From positions 13,033,894 to 13,097,893 of the forward strand of contig OZ007513.1 of the NCBI GenBank assembly GCA_963931865.1: a stretch of DNA of 64,000 bases, in the 5' to 3' direction. The stretch is from Axinella damicornis. Its lineage: Eukaryota; Porifera; Demospongiae; Axinellida; Axinellidae. The notes beneath the pieces were generated by a model. It ran no database searches. It had not been told where the DNA came from and worked only from the letters and a program-made list of their open reading frames with translations. Position 1 is the first letter of the stretch; each line of letters starts with the position of its first letter. This document shows positions 50,375 to 62,402 of this stretch, piece after piece. The translations under genes were made by a program, and so were the position numbers.

Positions 50375-50793
50375 ACTTGGGCGGATTATTCCTGTTATTC
50401 CACCTATTATTCTTTCATTTGATTCCCCTAAAACTACCCATTATTCCCATAATCTAGTACCTATTATTCTCGAATTATTCTCAATTCGGGCAGTGAAGGA
50501 CGCTCAACAGTGACCTCACTTCGACGTCGGAGGAGTCAATGTCATCCGAATCAGACTCCACACTGGGTCTACTGAACTACTAGTACCACTGCTGGCAGCC
50601 ATCAGGACTAGAACTAGCAAATTATTTATAGGTAGCATGCGAAGTGGCGGCTGTGGCGCGGTGCGCACGTGCACATTGATTGAATGAATATAATTATACC
50701 AATTTCCACACCTATTATTCCTGCATTATTCCGGAATCTCCCCACTACCTATTATTCCCAAAATTATTCCGGAATAATCCGCCCAAGCCTAAC
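50375..50793. mobile_element. TIR element of about 415 bp (CTTGGGCGGATTATTCC ends)
   Basis: The left end GACTTGGGCGGATTATTCC and right end GGAATAATCCGCCCAAGCC are reverse complements. Subterminal TATTATTC motifs recur on both sides. Flanks are CA-rich, so a target duplication cannot be judged. Non-autonomous. Confidence 0.7.
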
Positions 50794-50861
50794 ACACACA
50801 CAGTCGACCCTTTTGTGAGGTTTCTCTGCTCGTCTTACCAATTTTACTACTGTGTATCTTG

Positions 50862-51208
50862 ACAAGAGTGTATAATGAAGAAGAAGAGAGTATCGAACTC
50901 GCTATAGGCTAACGTTGAATGTATGCGGAAAGTAACGTGACATCTGGTATGGTGCTAATGTCAAAAGCACAATCTTACCTGACATATACGCCATGGCTAC
51001 CGTATCACAGCTAGACTAGTTAGCCTCTTTGACTCGACAATCAAGGCGTGCGTGCAGCAAGTAAACTCGGCCATATCGGGGAGTACAATAGTTGACAAGT
51101 CCGTGTGGATCACGTGCACCATACTGGATGTCACGTTACTTTCCGCATACATTCAACGTTAGCCTATAGCGAGTTCGATACTCTCTTCTTCTTCATTATA
51201 CACTCTTG
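50862..51208. mobile_element. MITE of about 350 bp with near-perfect 90-bp inverted repeats
   Basis: 50866-50950 (AGAGTGTATAATGAAGAAGA ... TAACGTGACATC) is repeated in reverse complement at about 51120-51204 with almost no mismatches. The 160-bp centre has no coding capacity. The identity of the arms implies a young or recently homogenised copy. Confidence 0.9.
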
Positions 51209-52992
51209 ATCTTAATCATTCCCTGACTGACTTCAGCCGTAAGAAGCCTGGCTTACTTACTAGGGTCAGGAATAAGATCCAGTTCATTAGTGCTGTGTGC
51301 ATTCAGCCTCCCTAGCCTGGCTTACTTACTAGGGTCTGGAATAAGATTCAGGTCATTAGTGTTGTGGACCTACTACTGCTGAGACAATACGATAAAACTG
51401 CAGCGAACAGTTGAGAGTTTCTTGACCACAAGCATGATACTAGTCTTGGTAACAGACTCCATACCCTTTGGGTTGGGAGTCTGGTTCTGAGACAAGCATG
51501 ATACCAGCGCCAGGATTACTACCGCTGGATAGCACCAGGTAATTTGACCAAAGAGACCTCCACCTTTGAGCACAACTAGCAGCCATTGAATACACTATTG
51601 AATATGCAGAGTGCACAATTGCAGCCAGGCAGCTGCTAGCTGTGGAATCTTACCAACTGAGGAAATGGCATCAGCTAGAGAGTGTATGTGTACACTGCTG
51701 AGGACTTAGAAAATACTTCGTCTTGTTAGCTGCACACATACCATGTACATTGCACCACGCACCAATTATAGAAACTTACAACATCGATCAATAATTCAAT
51801 TGGTCGGGAAACTTAGTAACCTAATATTCCGATGTCCTACAATCATAAGGAAGGCTGCTATGAAGTAACGGAACAACAAACAACTCACACACACACTCAT
51901 AAGCTAACTCCTCATACGAGCTGTCAATCATCCACTCAACACGCTTGCAATGTTCAGAGCAGAGGAAGGGTGCCTGGGTTCTGTTCTGCTTGCCTCAAAC
52001 TGGAGACCACATACCCCACAGCGGGTGGGAGAACTAGCTAGCCGCTGTAGTACACGATGGGCACGCTTACACGCACACGCTTACACACACACGCTTACAC
52101 ACACACACTTACTCTACCGTCACAGAGATAGCCTTATGCACAGCACTATAGTATATATCTCTTACACTACAGTCATAGAAGGAAACAATAAAGACTTACA
52201 CTGACTGCTAGGAAGGGGGAAAGTGACACTATCCAACCATACACATCCTGCCTTGTAAGGAAATGCTTGCAGAGGTACTCACTGCGGGTGCACACTATAG
52301 AGCATGGGGCATAACATCGGTGAGCTCATGGCCGGCAGAACCTGAGCTCATGGCCGGCAGAACAGCTGGTGGACAGCCTGTGCTCTCACCTACTCAGGCA
52401 TACCAAAAGTGGTCAATGTGAGTTGATTGATGAGAGGACAGTGGGTGGAATTGTTGAGCTAAGACCTCAAATCTACATTGTAACTGTATGCATACAGCCA
52501 TCATACCTGCTCTCTGTGGTGATGCAATGGTACCCTCCCTCCCTTGAGGGATCCATGTACTATATACATGCATAACAACTGCAAGATGTACGACCTTATA
52601 TGTCCATCTGCACACAGTGAACAACAGCAGCTAGTGTGATAATAGACTCACACAGGGACTATACAACTGATCCTAACGTGCACGGCCTGGCAGAGGCGGA
52701 GGTGCAGGGTCTCAGTCATGACAGACTCAATGGAAATGACAGATAACAAATTTCAAGTAGAGAAGAGTAATTACCATGGCGACTGCCAGGGGGAACTCCA
52801 TATACAATGGCCATTGTGGGAGATGGGGGATGGCAGGGAAAGACATGGACAATTATGTTTCAGATACAACACCCAATAAATGATGCCAAAAGCAAGCACG
52901 TCAGCGTGGAGACTACCAGGGGGATGAACACAAGACGCAAGAAACACCGACATATATGCATACCATGTATGTGTGGGGTACCATTCCCACAG
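51209..52992. other. Intergenic sequence with two small duplications
   Basis: A 69-bp tandem duplication (GCCTGGCTTACTTACTAGGG at 51249 and 51318) and a 22-bp one (GAGCTCATGGCCGGCAGAAC at 52321 and 52344) are present. No gene recognised. Confidence 0.5.
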
Positions 52993-53245
52993 CAGCTGTG
53001 AGCCAGCGAATACAAGGGTACCCATGGGAGCTCGTGCAATGGTTGCTGTGAGCCAGCGAATACAAGGGTACCCATGGGAGCTCGTGCAATGGTTGCTGTG
53101 AGCCAGCGAATACAAGGGTACCCATGGGAGCTCGTGCAATGGTTGCTGTGAGCCAGCGAATACAAGGGTACCCATGGGAGCTCGTGCAATGATTGCTGTG
53201 AGCCAGCGAATACAAGGGTACCCATGGGAGCTCGTGCAACGGTTG
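52993..53245. repeat. 50-bp minisatellite, five copies
   Basis: The unit is GCTGTGAGCCAGCGAATACA + AGGGTACCCATGGGAGCTCG + TGCAATGGTT. Copies are nearly identical. Confidence 0.97.
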
Positions 53246-55399
53246 CTAGGGAGGCTGAATGCATACATTCATCACATGGTAGCATCAAATGCAGTATTGA
53301 GGTCAGAATGGATGCATTGGCAGTTGAAGTTCTGGGTAATGCCACCATAATGGCACAATTTCAGGTGCATTCAGGATGCATTCAATGGCAGAGTCTTGCA
53401 ACTTCTCCCACGGCCCACCCCCACCAATGCTCTGCTCCACCCCAAGATGAACTCAAAGTTCAAAACAAACCACAGTTACACCCACAATGGTAAGAATCTG
53501 CTCCACAAAGTCCACAAGTCCTGTATTATTACCTCAAATGCAGCTGCTCAGGCTTGCCAGTCAGCACTACACACTCAGAACATCCTGCTCTCTGCACCCG
53601 ATAATACACAGACCCTAGCAACTCTACCATCCCAGGCTTTCGCAGCTCATATTATGCAATTTATACACTGAGGTGTGCGAATAGTCTGGTACCGAGACCA
53701 GGTGTTAGTAGTCTCGCTAGATTTTTTTGTCGCCAGTGACAAATAATTTATTTCTGCATGAGATGATTACGTGTCCTAGACAGCGCGTGTTGGGTCGACG
53801 CTGCAGCTAGATGATGATCTGTCAGGCTACACAAACATCGTCCAGTGACAATTATGTTATACATGCGAACACAACACGAGACTCACCCTACGTAACGTTC
53901 AACTCCGCGGATGCTCCACTCCACGACGTGTACCTCGCACCTAACCACAGCCAGCACCAGCAGCTGCACGATGCAGTACCATTGCCACATCACGCTCACT
54001 TCCATTGTCCGTCAGTTTTGGTCTATCCAAATCGATTATCCTTTTTAGACTCAGTTGGCCGGAAGTTACAGAAGCCATACCAAAAAATAATTATTGGCTT
54101 CTCACTCAAAATGAGGTTAGCTATACTCTCTGGAAGAAGAAACCTTTGGACCTCAACAAGAGGCTGGCTTGCAAGACTAATGTACCCTGTGCATAAATGC
54201 CTGGAAGTTCAGGAACAGCTCCATAAACTGCTTTGTTCACAAGTTCGTTTTGATTTTGATAGCCCAGGAATGCCGCATATCCAACACAGGTTTTCATGCA
54301 GGTCCTGGGGCCAATTAACGGGGGGGTTTAGGGGGGGGATATGACATCATCACTGTGAACTCTCGATCTCTTGAATTACCATAGATCTAAATGAATCGCT
54401 CAAATTGGTTTTTCTTAAGGGCAAATCCTTTTCATTGAAGGCGAACCACCCTTCTTCAACAGAAAAGCAAGGGATTTGAACCAAGGACAGATTAGCACCA
54501 AAGACTCTCACTGATTCTCTTCTCTATACGGGACAGTACAAAGTTGAGATCTGAGCTCCAGACTGCATGTCACGTGCAGTCTGGAGCCTAGTAGCTACTG
54601 TTGTGGACTGGACCATAGAGTGATTCTGAACTGTGAATCGGCTAGAGTCCCAGGCCAAAACTAATCAGCTGTGAAGTAATATTCGTTTGGCATTCTTATC
54701 ATCCATATAGGGTTTTGTTGCAATCATGACATTATCATACAAACCCTAGAGTTGTTACATAAAATTATGTTGTCAACTAGCTACAGGTTATAACTCTCCG
54801 AGCTAAACGTTGACGACAGAGAGCGATCTCTGATGGGGCCAGTGTGAAGTGTCGGCGATTTAATTTCCATACGAGAGCATTAAGTGCCCCACACCAGATC
54901 TTGCTGACATCCACCTCTTGTAGAAGTCTGACATAATATTATACTATGTACACATGTAGTTTGGAGCTGCCCCTCCTACGTACACATGTTCATGAGCTAC
55001 CATCTCCATCAGTCAAAATTGGGTGGGGTGTACGTAGAAGGGTGGGGGAGAAAGTATCGGTATACATAAGCAAAACCAGGGATATAGTGGAGTTGACACG
55101 TGCAGCGGAGTTGGGAGTTCGCATACTTGAAGCCTGCACAAGCTTAATAGCTAAACCCTAACTCACACGAGATCCATCAACTCAACTTGACCCCAAACCA
55201 GCCAGTGTAGACTTTGCATGCAGCTCGATAGCTAATAATCCCATGCATTGAATTGAAATGATATTATCTTAAACATAATTACACAAAAGGTAAATCCTAG
55301 CTAGCTACAGACTTGCTCCCCCTACTGAACAAAAGATCAAAGCAAGACATCGCTAACAATGCATAATAGTAGAAATCTGATTAGTATGAATGTGCAGAG
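53246..55399. other. Intergenic sequence, no supported gene
   Basis: A 177-codon frame at 53811-54344 lacks recognisable domains and biased composition. I cannot support it as a gene. Confidence 0.35.
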
Positions 55400-55455
55400 A
55401 GGTCTCGGAACCAGACCCTTCCTTCGCAAGGGGAGTAGGGTCTGGTTCCGAGACT
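55400..55455. mobile_element. Palindromic micro-element (GGTCTCGGAACCAGACCC)
   Basis: Arms GGTCTCGGAACCAGACCCT and AGGGTCTGGTTCCGAGACT enclose about 17 bp. It is a variant of the palindrome family. ATGTGC occurs on both sides, a possible short target duplication. Confidence 0.6.
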
Positions 55456-55749
55456 ATGTGCTCAAGCACATAAAAGAAGATTCAAGATACCCCTCCATAA
55501 CTGACAGCTGATCATGACACAACCCACACTGCTCTAGCAAGCACGGCAAGGAGGCAGAAACGAGAGAGCACCACATCTTACATTCATGTAGGGTCGTGTC
55601 TTGATACATGCAGGGCGCTGTGTTCCTCCGTCTTTGTACATGTACAGGAGTGATACGCGCCAGGTGTTGTGAACGGTAAGGTCCGCGGCGCGCGCAACCG
55701 GAAACGGGCTTAAATACTAAATTTGTGGCAAGTTTTGGCGGGAAGTCGG

Positions 55750-56160
55750 GATGGCACACTCGCTAAGCACTTGCTTTACAGCCTGGGGGTTGAGTGTTCG
55801 TCTCCCCAATAACCGAGTACGAGTCTGGGCCACTCCGTACACACCGGTTCCTGACTTCCCCGCCTAGCAGCTCGAGTACGCCGGTTCCCATCTGACCACC
55901 GAAGCTAAAGAAAGGTGTTCTGGTTGAAAGCAGGTTAGCCTCCTGTGATTCCAGTCACCGGCGCCTATCCAGCGCTCCTGAGGCTTACACTTCGGTGTCT
56001 GACCTGTCACGGAGGGATGGGTTGTTGCTAGGTTTGTCCCCCCCCCCCCCCCCTTTTTTTTCCTTTTTTTTTTGTTGAGGGAAGCTTCTTTTTTATTTGT
56101 TGACGGATGGGTTGTTGCTAGGTTTGTTTTTTTCCCCCCTTTTTCCCCCTTTTTTTTTTG
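55750..56160 (+). mobile_element. Possible tRNA-derived SINE with poly-pyrimidine tail
   Basis: GATGGCACACTCGC resembles a polymerase III A-box, and GTTCGTCTCCCC, about 40 bp later, resembles a B-box. Unique sequence follows, then a duplicated tail (GATGGGTTGTTGCTAGGTTTG at 56018 and 56105) with C/T runs. Several consensus positions are off, so this is tentative. Confidence 0.3.
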
Positions 56161-57148
56161 TTGAGGAAAGCTTCTTTTTTTTTTTGGTTGTTATTTTTGT
56201 TCTTTTTGCTTGGTTGTTACTTAAATGTTGTTGTTTTTTGCTAGTTCAGGCCCTTCAGGGAGGTTGCTAGGCTTATTCTTCAAGGAGGTTTGGAGTTGTT
56301 TTTTTCTTTGTTTCTTTTTCATTGATGGAAGCTTGTTTGTGTGTATGTGTGTTTTGATAATATAATCAGCATTGCATGAGCCAGTTATGGCCATCACATG
56401 GATTATATAACAAGTGAGTCTTTAAAAGACTTGATGTGTCTCGGCACGACTTGGTATCAGCTAGAATCATGCAGAGGACATGGCAGCTGCTTAACCCTTT
56501 ATTATGACTGCAATATCTGTTAGCTATGAGACTTTCAGCCGTCAATATCCTTGGAGGTTCTGTGTAAGCAAGGGGTGGGTCAGGAATATTCACCCAAAGG
56601 GTGAAAGCAGTATGGTCGTGTCTGGGCTTGATGTTTAGTCAACACCTTGGCCAATTCTTTCAGCACTTATCTATAGGCCTATAGCTAGCTAGCTAGCTAG
56701 AGCTGAGTGAGCTTTAGTATGCACTTGGGATGGCTGAGTGCAGCACACTGGATGGGTGAGTATTTATTGTCCTGAATTAAGTATTAGAGCTACGTAGCAG
56801 CAGTCTTGGTAAGAGGATTCATGAGCAGCCATGCAAACCCATAATCATTTTTGAAGATCTAGTTGCAGGTTATAAATACGTTTGACACCCTATTAAGGGT
56901 GTAGAGCATGCATGCAGCACTTGCGCGGGCGCATTGCGAAAAGCGACGTACGTACCACGTACCTACGCATCCAGCACTGTGTCTCGGCACTTCGGTGCCG
57001 AGACAAAAATGAGTTGGTGGAAAGGGGAGAATCAGAGACTGGGATTGTACGGGATTTGGGTTCGTGGAGGTTGCTGGGCTTATTTTTTTCCTATGCTGTA
57101 TCCATGGGAGTGATGATCAAGTCTCAGAGAAAGAGTACAATGTTACGG
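56161..57148. other. Intergenic sequence, no gene recognised
   Basis: T-rich in its first 200 bp, then unique sequence with short frames only. Confidence 0.4.
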
Positions 57149-57561
57149 GTCAGTGCAAAACCTGGACTCTGGACTCTGGACTGGACCGTGGACTGGACTC
57201 TGGACTGCATTTTGGACTGGATTTTGGACCGGATATTTGGACTTGACTTCGTGCGCATGGCCCAGAAGGCATGTCAGAGGTCGCTATATCTCTGTTTCAG
57301 TGGATGCCTATGGGAACGACGTGGAGTAGCTACCCTGAGATCTGCTGGTGGAGGCTTCAGTGCAAAACCTGGACTCTGGACTCTGGACTGGACCGTGGAC
57401 TGGACTCTGGACTGCATTTTGGACTGGATTTTGGACCGGATATTTGGACTTGACTTCGTGCGCATGGCCCAGAAGGCATGTCAGAGGTCGCTATATCTCT
57501 GTTTCAGTGGATGCCTATGGGAACGACGTGGAGTAGCTACCCTGAGATCTGCTGGTGGAGG
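57149..57561. repeat. 208-bp tandem duplication with internal CTGGACTCTGGACTGGAC repeats
   Basis: Two almost identical 208-bp copies begin TCAGTGCAAAACCTGGACTC (57149 and 57357). A segment with the inverted sequence (GTCCAGAGTCCAGTCCA and GTCCAGGTTTTGCAC) lies at 57934-58003. A frame open across both copies reads as duplicated protein, but I see no domain. Confidence 0.9.
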
Positions 57562-58178
57562 CTGGGGCTCTATCCTACAGGATTATTTCTGCTGGGGCAA
57601 TGAAATATCGGAATCTGGTCGTTCCTGGCAGAACAGAGCATGTGCCGTCGATTGTTATGCAGTTTGCTGTCTGGTTGAGCTACAAGACTGATTTCGTGTC
57701 TGTGATGACGACGTTGTGTGTTAAGTTCTCTGCTGGTGATGGGCTCTATCCTACGGGATTATTTGTACGGATATCAGAACCCTGGTCACTTGATGGAAGT
57801 GGAACAGAGCGTGCTAGCTGTTGAGCTTGAACCAACTGATCATGTGTGTGTGTTGTATTTGTTGTGGACCAGCTTGGTCTTCTGTATAATTATACGTAAT
57901 TATGCCTTCTGGGCCATGAATGATCGAGTCCAATATCCAGTCCAAAATCCAGTCCAGAGTCCAGTCCACGGTCCAGTCCAGAGTCCAGAGTCCAGGTTTT
58001 GCACCAACCCCAATGTTACCTCTGATGTTACCTCCATACTCTGCTCGTGCCCAGACCCCACCCCGTGCATGCGAGAAGGGTCTGGGCACGAGACTACTCT
58101 GCTCCAGCTCCATACTAGAAGGTCACGGGATCTGACCAGCTCCACCCCCCAAATTGCAAAGACGCGTGGGGGCGTGGC
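57562..58178. other. Upstream region of glycosidase gene with two inverted elements
   Basis: It contains the inverted copy at 57934-58003 and a palindrome at 58046-58098 (CTCGTGCCCAGACCC and GGGTCTGGGCACGAG) flanked by TACTCTG on both sides. The promoter of the glycosidase gene should be here. Confidence 0.5.
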
Positions 58179-60844
58179 TTGCTGAACATGGCCGTTTGTT
58201 GCTCTGCACGGTTTATCTTGTCACTCGTCTTGTGCTGTAGCCTTGCCGATGCCAAGGCGGTCGAGAATCTTGATATCTCAATTAACACTACCGATGGAAG
58301 TTACCAGGTCTATCTCTCGGACAAGTTGTGGTTCAACAGCGGTCCTGTGGCCGTTCGCAACAAGGGCGAGTGTCTGGCCAGTGAAAACTCCTCTCTATCT
58401 TTGCTGAACCATTCTATTTTCAGCGGCGAAGATGCCTGGGGTCAGTTCACATCCACGGAACTCCGGTGGCAATCGGCTGACAAAACATTCAACTATGTGA
58501 CTTACATCAACCAGTACAATGACCTTCCGATACTCGGCTTTGTGCAAGGGTTTGATGATGGCGCAAGTGATGCCTCTACAGGCAGTACTGATGGGGTCAT
58601 CTCGTCCTTTCCAACGCTGCTTGTGGAAGATCTTGGGTTGGAACGTGCTTTCATGACCTACTCTGGAGGGTTTGCAAGTGACGTACATGTGCGTGAGTGG
58701 TCCTCGGATGAGACGATTCCTGGGGGCTATGATGGTGGTGTTCCTCTGGTTATCTTTGACTCTGCGTTAGAGAACACTGTCGTTATTTCGCCAGCAAACA
58801 CTTTCATGTCAGCATCCCAATCGTCGTGGTCTCCCAAGAGCTCCAAATCTCCTGCAATTGGTTTTGGCATCACTGGGTCGGTGAGCAATGTTCCCAAGTT
58901 GTATGTCTACAAGACGGTGCTTGTTGCTGGCCAGAATGTGACTGCAACTATGTCAAAGTGGGGACACCTGTTAAGGAAGTTGTATGGTAAGGAGGATGAT
59001 GCATACCGGAAGAGTGATTTTTCAATCAATTACCTTGGTTACTGGACGGACAATGGTGCCTGCTATTACTACAACACTGCTAACTACTCTAACTATGAAG
59101 AAGCTCTGGTTGCAGTGAAGAAGAGAGCTGACGAGCAGGGAATACCCTTTCGTTACCTGCAGATTGATTCTTGGTGGTACTTCAAAGGTGTGGGAAATGG
59201 GGTCAAGAACTGGACAGCGATGCCAAGTGTGTTCCCCAATGGGATTGACGCTGTAGTGCAGAAAACAGGCTGGCCAGTAATGGCTCATAACAGGTACTGG
59301 TCTGCCAATACTGACTATGCCAAACATAACGGAGGAGACTTCAACTTTGTTATTGATGGAAATCTTGCTTTACCAAATGATTCCAGCTTCTGGTACCATC
59401 TGCTGTCGTCTTCTAAGTTGCAGTGGGACCTATTTGTGTATGAGCAGGACTGGCTATTAACTGTGGCCAAAGGTTTTCACCCTGTCCAGCAGGACCTCTT
59501 CCTGGGACGAGACTGGCTGATGCAGATGGGGACTGCTGCTGAAGAGCTTGGAATCACTGTCCAATACTGCATGCCCTGGACTCGACACCTCTTGCAGTCA
59601 GTGGAGATCCCGGCTGTCACACAGACCCGGGCCAGTGGGGACTACCAGCCCCAGAATACACAGTGGATGATTGGAGACACAACCATCCTTGCTCATGCTC
59701 TTGGACTGGCTGCATTCAAGGACGATTTCCACACAACTCCCCAGGAAGATGGATGTAGGTTCACAAAATCTGAGCCCTATCCTGAACTGGAGACATACAT
59801 GGCTGCACTGAGTGCTGGCCCCGTCGGCCCCAGCGACACTGCAGATGGAGCTAACAAGATGCTGATCCTGGCCACCTGTATGAGTGATGGACGACTACTG
59901 AAGCCGTCCCATCCTGTCATGTCAGTGGACTCCTCCTTTGTGTACAGGGCTTTCAAAAAGGACGGGCCTTCAGGACAGCTCTATGCTGGATATACAGAGG
60001 TAAGACGTATATTATCGGTATGGACTCCCAGTCTATATTCATAGCGTGCAGTATAATATTAATCTCAAACAGTTACATGTAATTTTCGACACCATGCATG
60101 CACGAATCTTGCATTCCAAATAGCTAGTGTGCTCTGTCATCCGTGAGTCCAGATAGCCTTGTACCTTGTACCTGGGACGCGGAAAAGGGCTTATCAAATT
60201 CCCGTATGTGCTTAAATATGCTGACTGAGCACATACGGGAAAACCTGCCTGGCCCTTTTCCATGTTCCGTGCGTGGGCCTGGGTACGAGGCTATATACAT
60301 GTAGATTCATATACTCTCACAAGATCGTACATTTACGTACCTGTCATAGGTTACTGGGTGGACGTGGTACCACATCCTAGCTGCTGAAATCACAGAGGAA
60401 TACAAGCTCGTTGCTGCGGCCCTTCCCCCATCACACTCCGTCTTCCCCAGGTCGGAGTTCCCCTTGTCAGTTGCCTTTCGTCACAGTCTGACTGGCAAGG
60501 TCTCTGAGGTGGTTGACTTCTCCAGCTCCAGCTCCTCTTCCATCACGATCAACACCTGTGGCCGATCTGACTTCCAGTACTGGACTGTAGCACCCATTCT
60601 GGAAGGTACTGGCATGGCTCTGCTGGGAGAGCTGAACAAGATTGTGACGGTCTCAGAAACCCGCTTCCCATCAATATCCAAGTTTGGGTCTGACCATGTG
60701 GTATCATTGGTGGGGGCCCCAGGGGAGAACATTGAGCTGTCAGTGTATGATACTCGGGATAAAACCACCAAGGTGGTGGCATGCAACATGTCGTCTTCTG
60801 GGACAGCCGTACTTCACATCCCTCAGCTGTGGTGCAGTTACTAG
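58179..60844 (+). CDS. Secreted clan GH-D (GH36-like) glycosidase, two exons, about 771 aa
   Basis: Exon 1 (58179-59999) joins in phase through a GAG|GTAAGA donor and CATAG|GTTACT acceptor to exon 2 (60350-60844). An N-terminal signal peptide (RFILSLVLCCSLADA) follows Met1 or Met4. A beta-rich N-terminal region precedes a barrel: YLGYWTDNGACYYYNT (285-300), FRYLQIDSWWYF (325-336), then QWDLFVYEQDWL (415-426) with Asp417 as candidate nucleophile, and TRASGDYQ (483-490) with Asp488 as candidate acid/base. The latter resembles the RxSDD region of GH36 raffinose synthase/alpha-galactosidases. A beta-sandwich C-terminal domain is encoded by exon 2. It probably hydrolyses alpha-galactosides or related glycans outside the cell; the substrate cannot be read from sequence. 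The start at 58188 is equally possible. Confidence 0.8.
60155..60292. mobile_element. Imperfect palindromic element in the glycosidase intron
   Basis: TAGCCTTGTACC at the left and GGTACGAGGCTA at the right bound nested arms (GGAAAAGGGC / GCCCTTTTCC, TCCCGTATGTGC / GCACATACGGGA). It is a roughly 138-bp member of the AGCCTCGTACCC family inside the single intron. Confidence 0.65.
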
Positions 60845-61084
60845 TTGTGCAAAACACCCACTTGTGATAATGTTAGCATTGGTCGACGTACACCTATAGT
60901 GTTCACAGCTGCCTTAGTTTTATCCTTGCACGTGAACACATTGTGCTCTTAGAATGGTGTTGATGTTACATCATATGTATATACATCTATGCACTCAATT
61001 GCAATTGAAATGTATTATGCTGCATGATTCCATGGCCATGCATACAGGTACATATAGCTAGGGTTTGGTTACTACAGGAGCCCA
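60845..61084. other. 3' flank of the glycosidase gene
   Basis: Short AT-rich stretch, probably 3' UTR. Nothing else seen. Confidence 0.4.
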
Positions 61085-62072
61085 TGCAGCTGCACCACCA
61101 ACATGCAGCTGCATGTGCCTCCAACATGCAGCTGCACCACCAACATGCATGCAGCTGGCATGTGCCACCAACATGCAGCTGCACCACCAACATGCAGCTG
61201 CACCACCAGCATGCAGCTGCACCACCAGCATGCAGCTGCACCACCAACATGCATGCAGCTGCACCACCAGCATGCAGCTGCACCACCAGCATGCAGCTGC
61301 ACCACCAACATGCATGCAGCTGCACCACCAACATGCATGCAGCTGCACCACCAGCATGCCTGTAGCTGCACCACCAGCATGCAGCTGCATGTGCCACCAA
61401 CATGCAGCTGCACCACCAACATGCATGCAGCTGGCATGTGCCACCAACATGCAGCTGCACCACCAACATGCAGCTGCACCACCAGCATGCAGCTGCACCA
61501 CCAACATGCATGCAGCTGCACCACCAGCATGCCTGTAGCTGCACCACCAGCATGCAGCTGCATGTGCCACCAACATGCAGCTGCACCACCAACATGCAGC
61601 TGCACCACCAGCATGCCTGCAGCTGCACCACCAGCATGCAGCTGCATGTGCCACCAACATGCAGCTGCACCACCAACATGCAGCTGCACCACCAACATGC
61701 AGCTGCACCACCAGCATGCAGCTGCACCACCAGCATGCAGCTGCACCACCAACATGCAGCTGCACCACCAACATGCAGCTGCACCACCAGCATGCAGCTG
61801 CACCACTGCACCACCAGCATGCAGCTGCACCACCAGCATGCAGCTGCACCACCAGCATGCAGCTGCACCACCAACATGCAGCTGCACCACCAGCATGCAG
61901 CTGCACCACCAACATGCATGCAGCTGCACCACCAGCATGCAGCTGCATGTGCCACCAACATGCATGCAGCTGCACCACCAGCATGCAGCTGCACCACCAA
62001 CATGCATGCAGCTGCACCACCAGCATGCAGCTGCATGTGCCACCAACATGCATGCAGCTGCACCACCAGCAT
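61085..62072. repeat. 19-bp satellite (GCAGCTGCACCACCAACAT), about 50 copies
   Basis: Units alternate CCAACATG and CCAGCATG, with longer GCATGCAGCTG and GCATGTGCCACC variants recurring in order. The unit has no stop codon in several frames, which yields long false reading frames on both strands. Confidence 0.97.
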
Positions 62073-62235
62073 TGGGGTGAGTGGTCACTTACTCTTGTCC
62101 AGAACATAATAAAATTTGATAAAAGCATAATATCTGACATACAAAATGATGAATAGGGCGTGACACTGTAGCATAACAACACATACGTCAATAATCTTTA
62201 CAACTCTTGACTACAGATTTGATGGTTCAGTCATG

Positions 62236-62358
62236 CTATAGCAGATTGCAAGACTATAGTCCACAGTGTGTGTGTGTGTGTGCGACCGTGTGTGTATACG
62301 GACCGTGTGTGTATACGGACAAGAGTGAGTGCAGTAATGCAGTATCAGAATCATGTTC

Positions 62359-62402
<44 letters not shown>

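Noticed and set aside
53811..54344. 177-codon frame
   Set aside because: No signal, domain or compositional evidence; consistent with chance in 2 kb of unique DNA.
61058..62191. Very long open frames on both strands (300+ codons) over 61-62 kb
   Set aside because: They are produced by the 19-bp satellite, which has no stop codon in several frames; peptide repeats shift with the unit and no domain is present.
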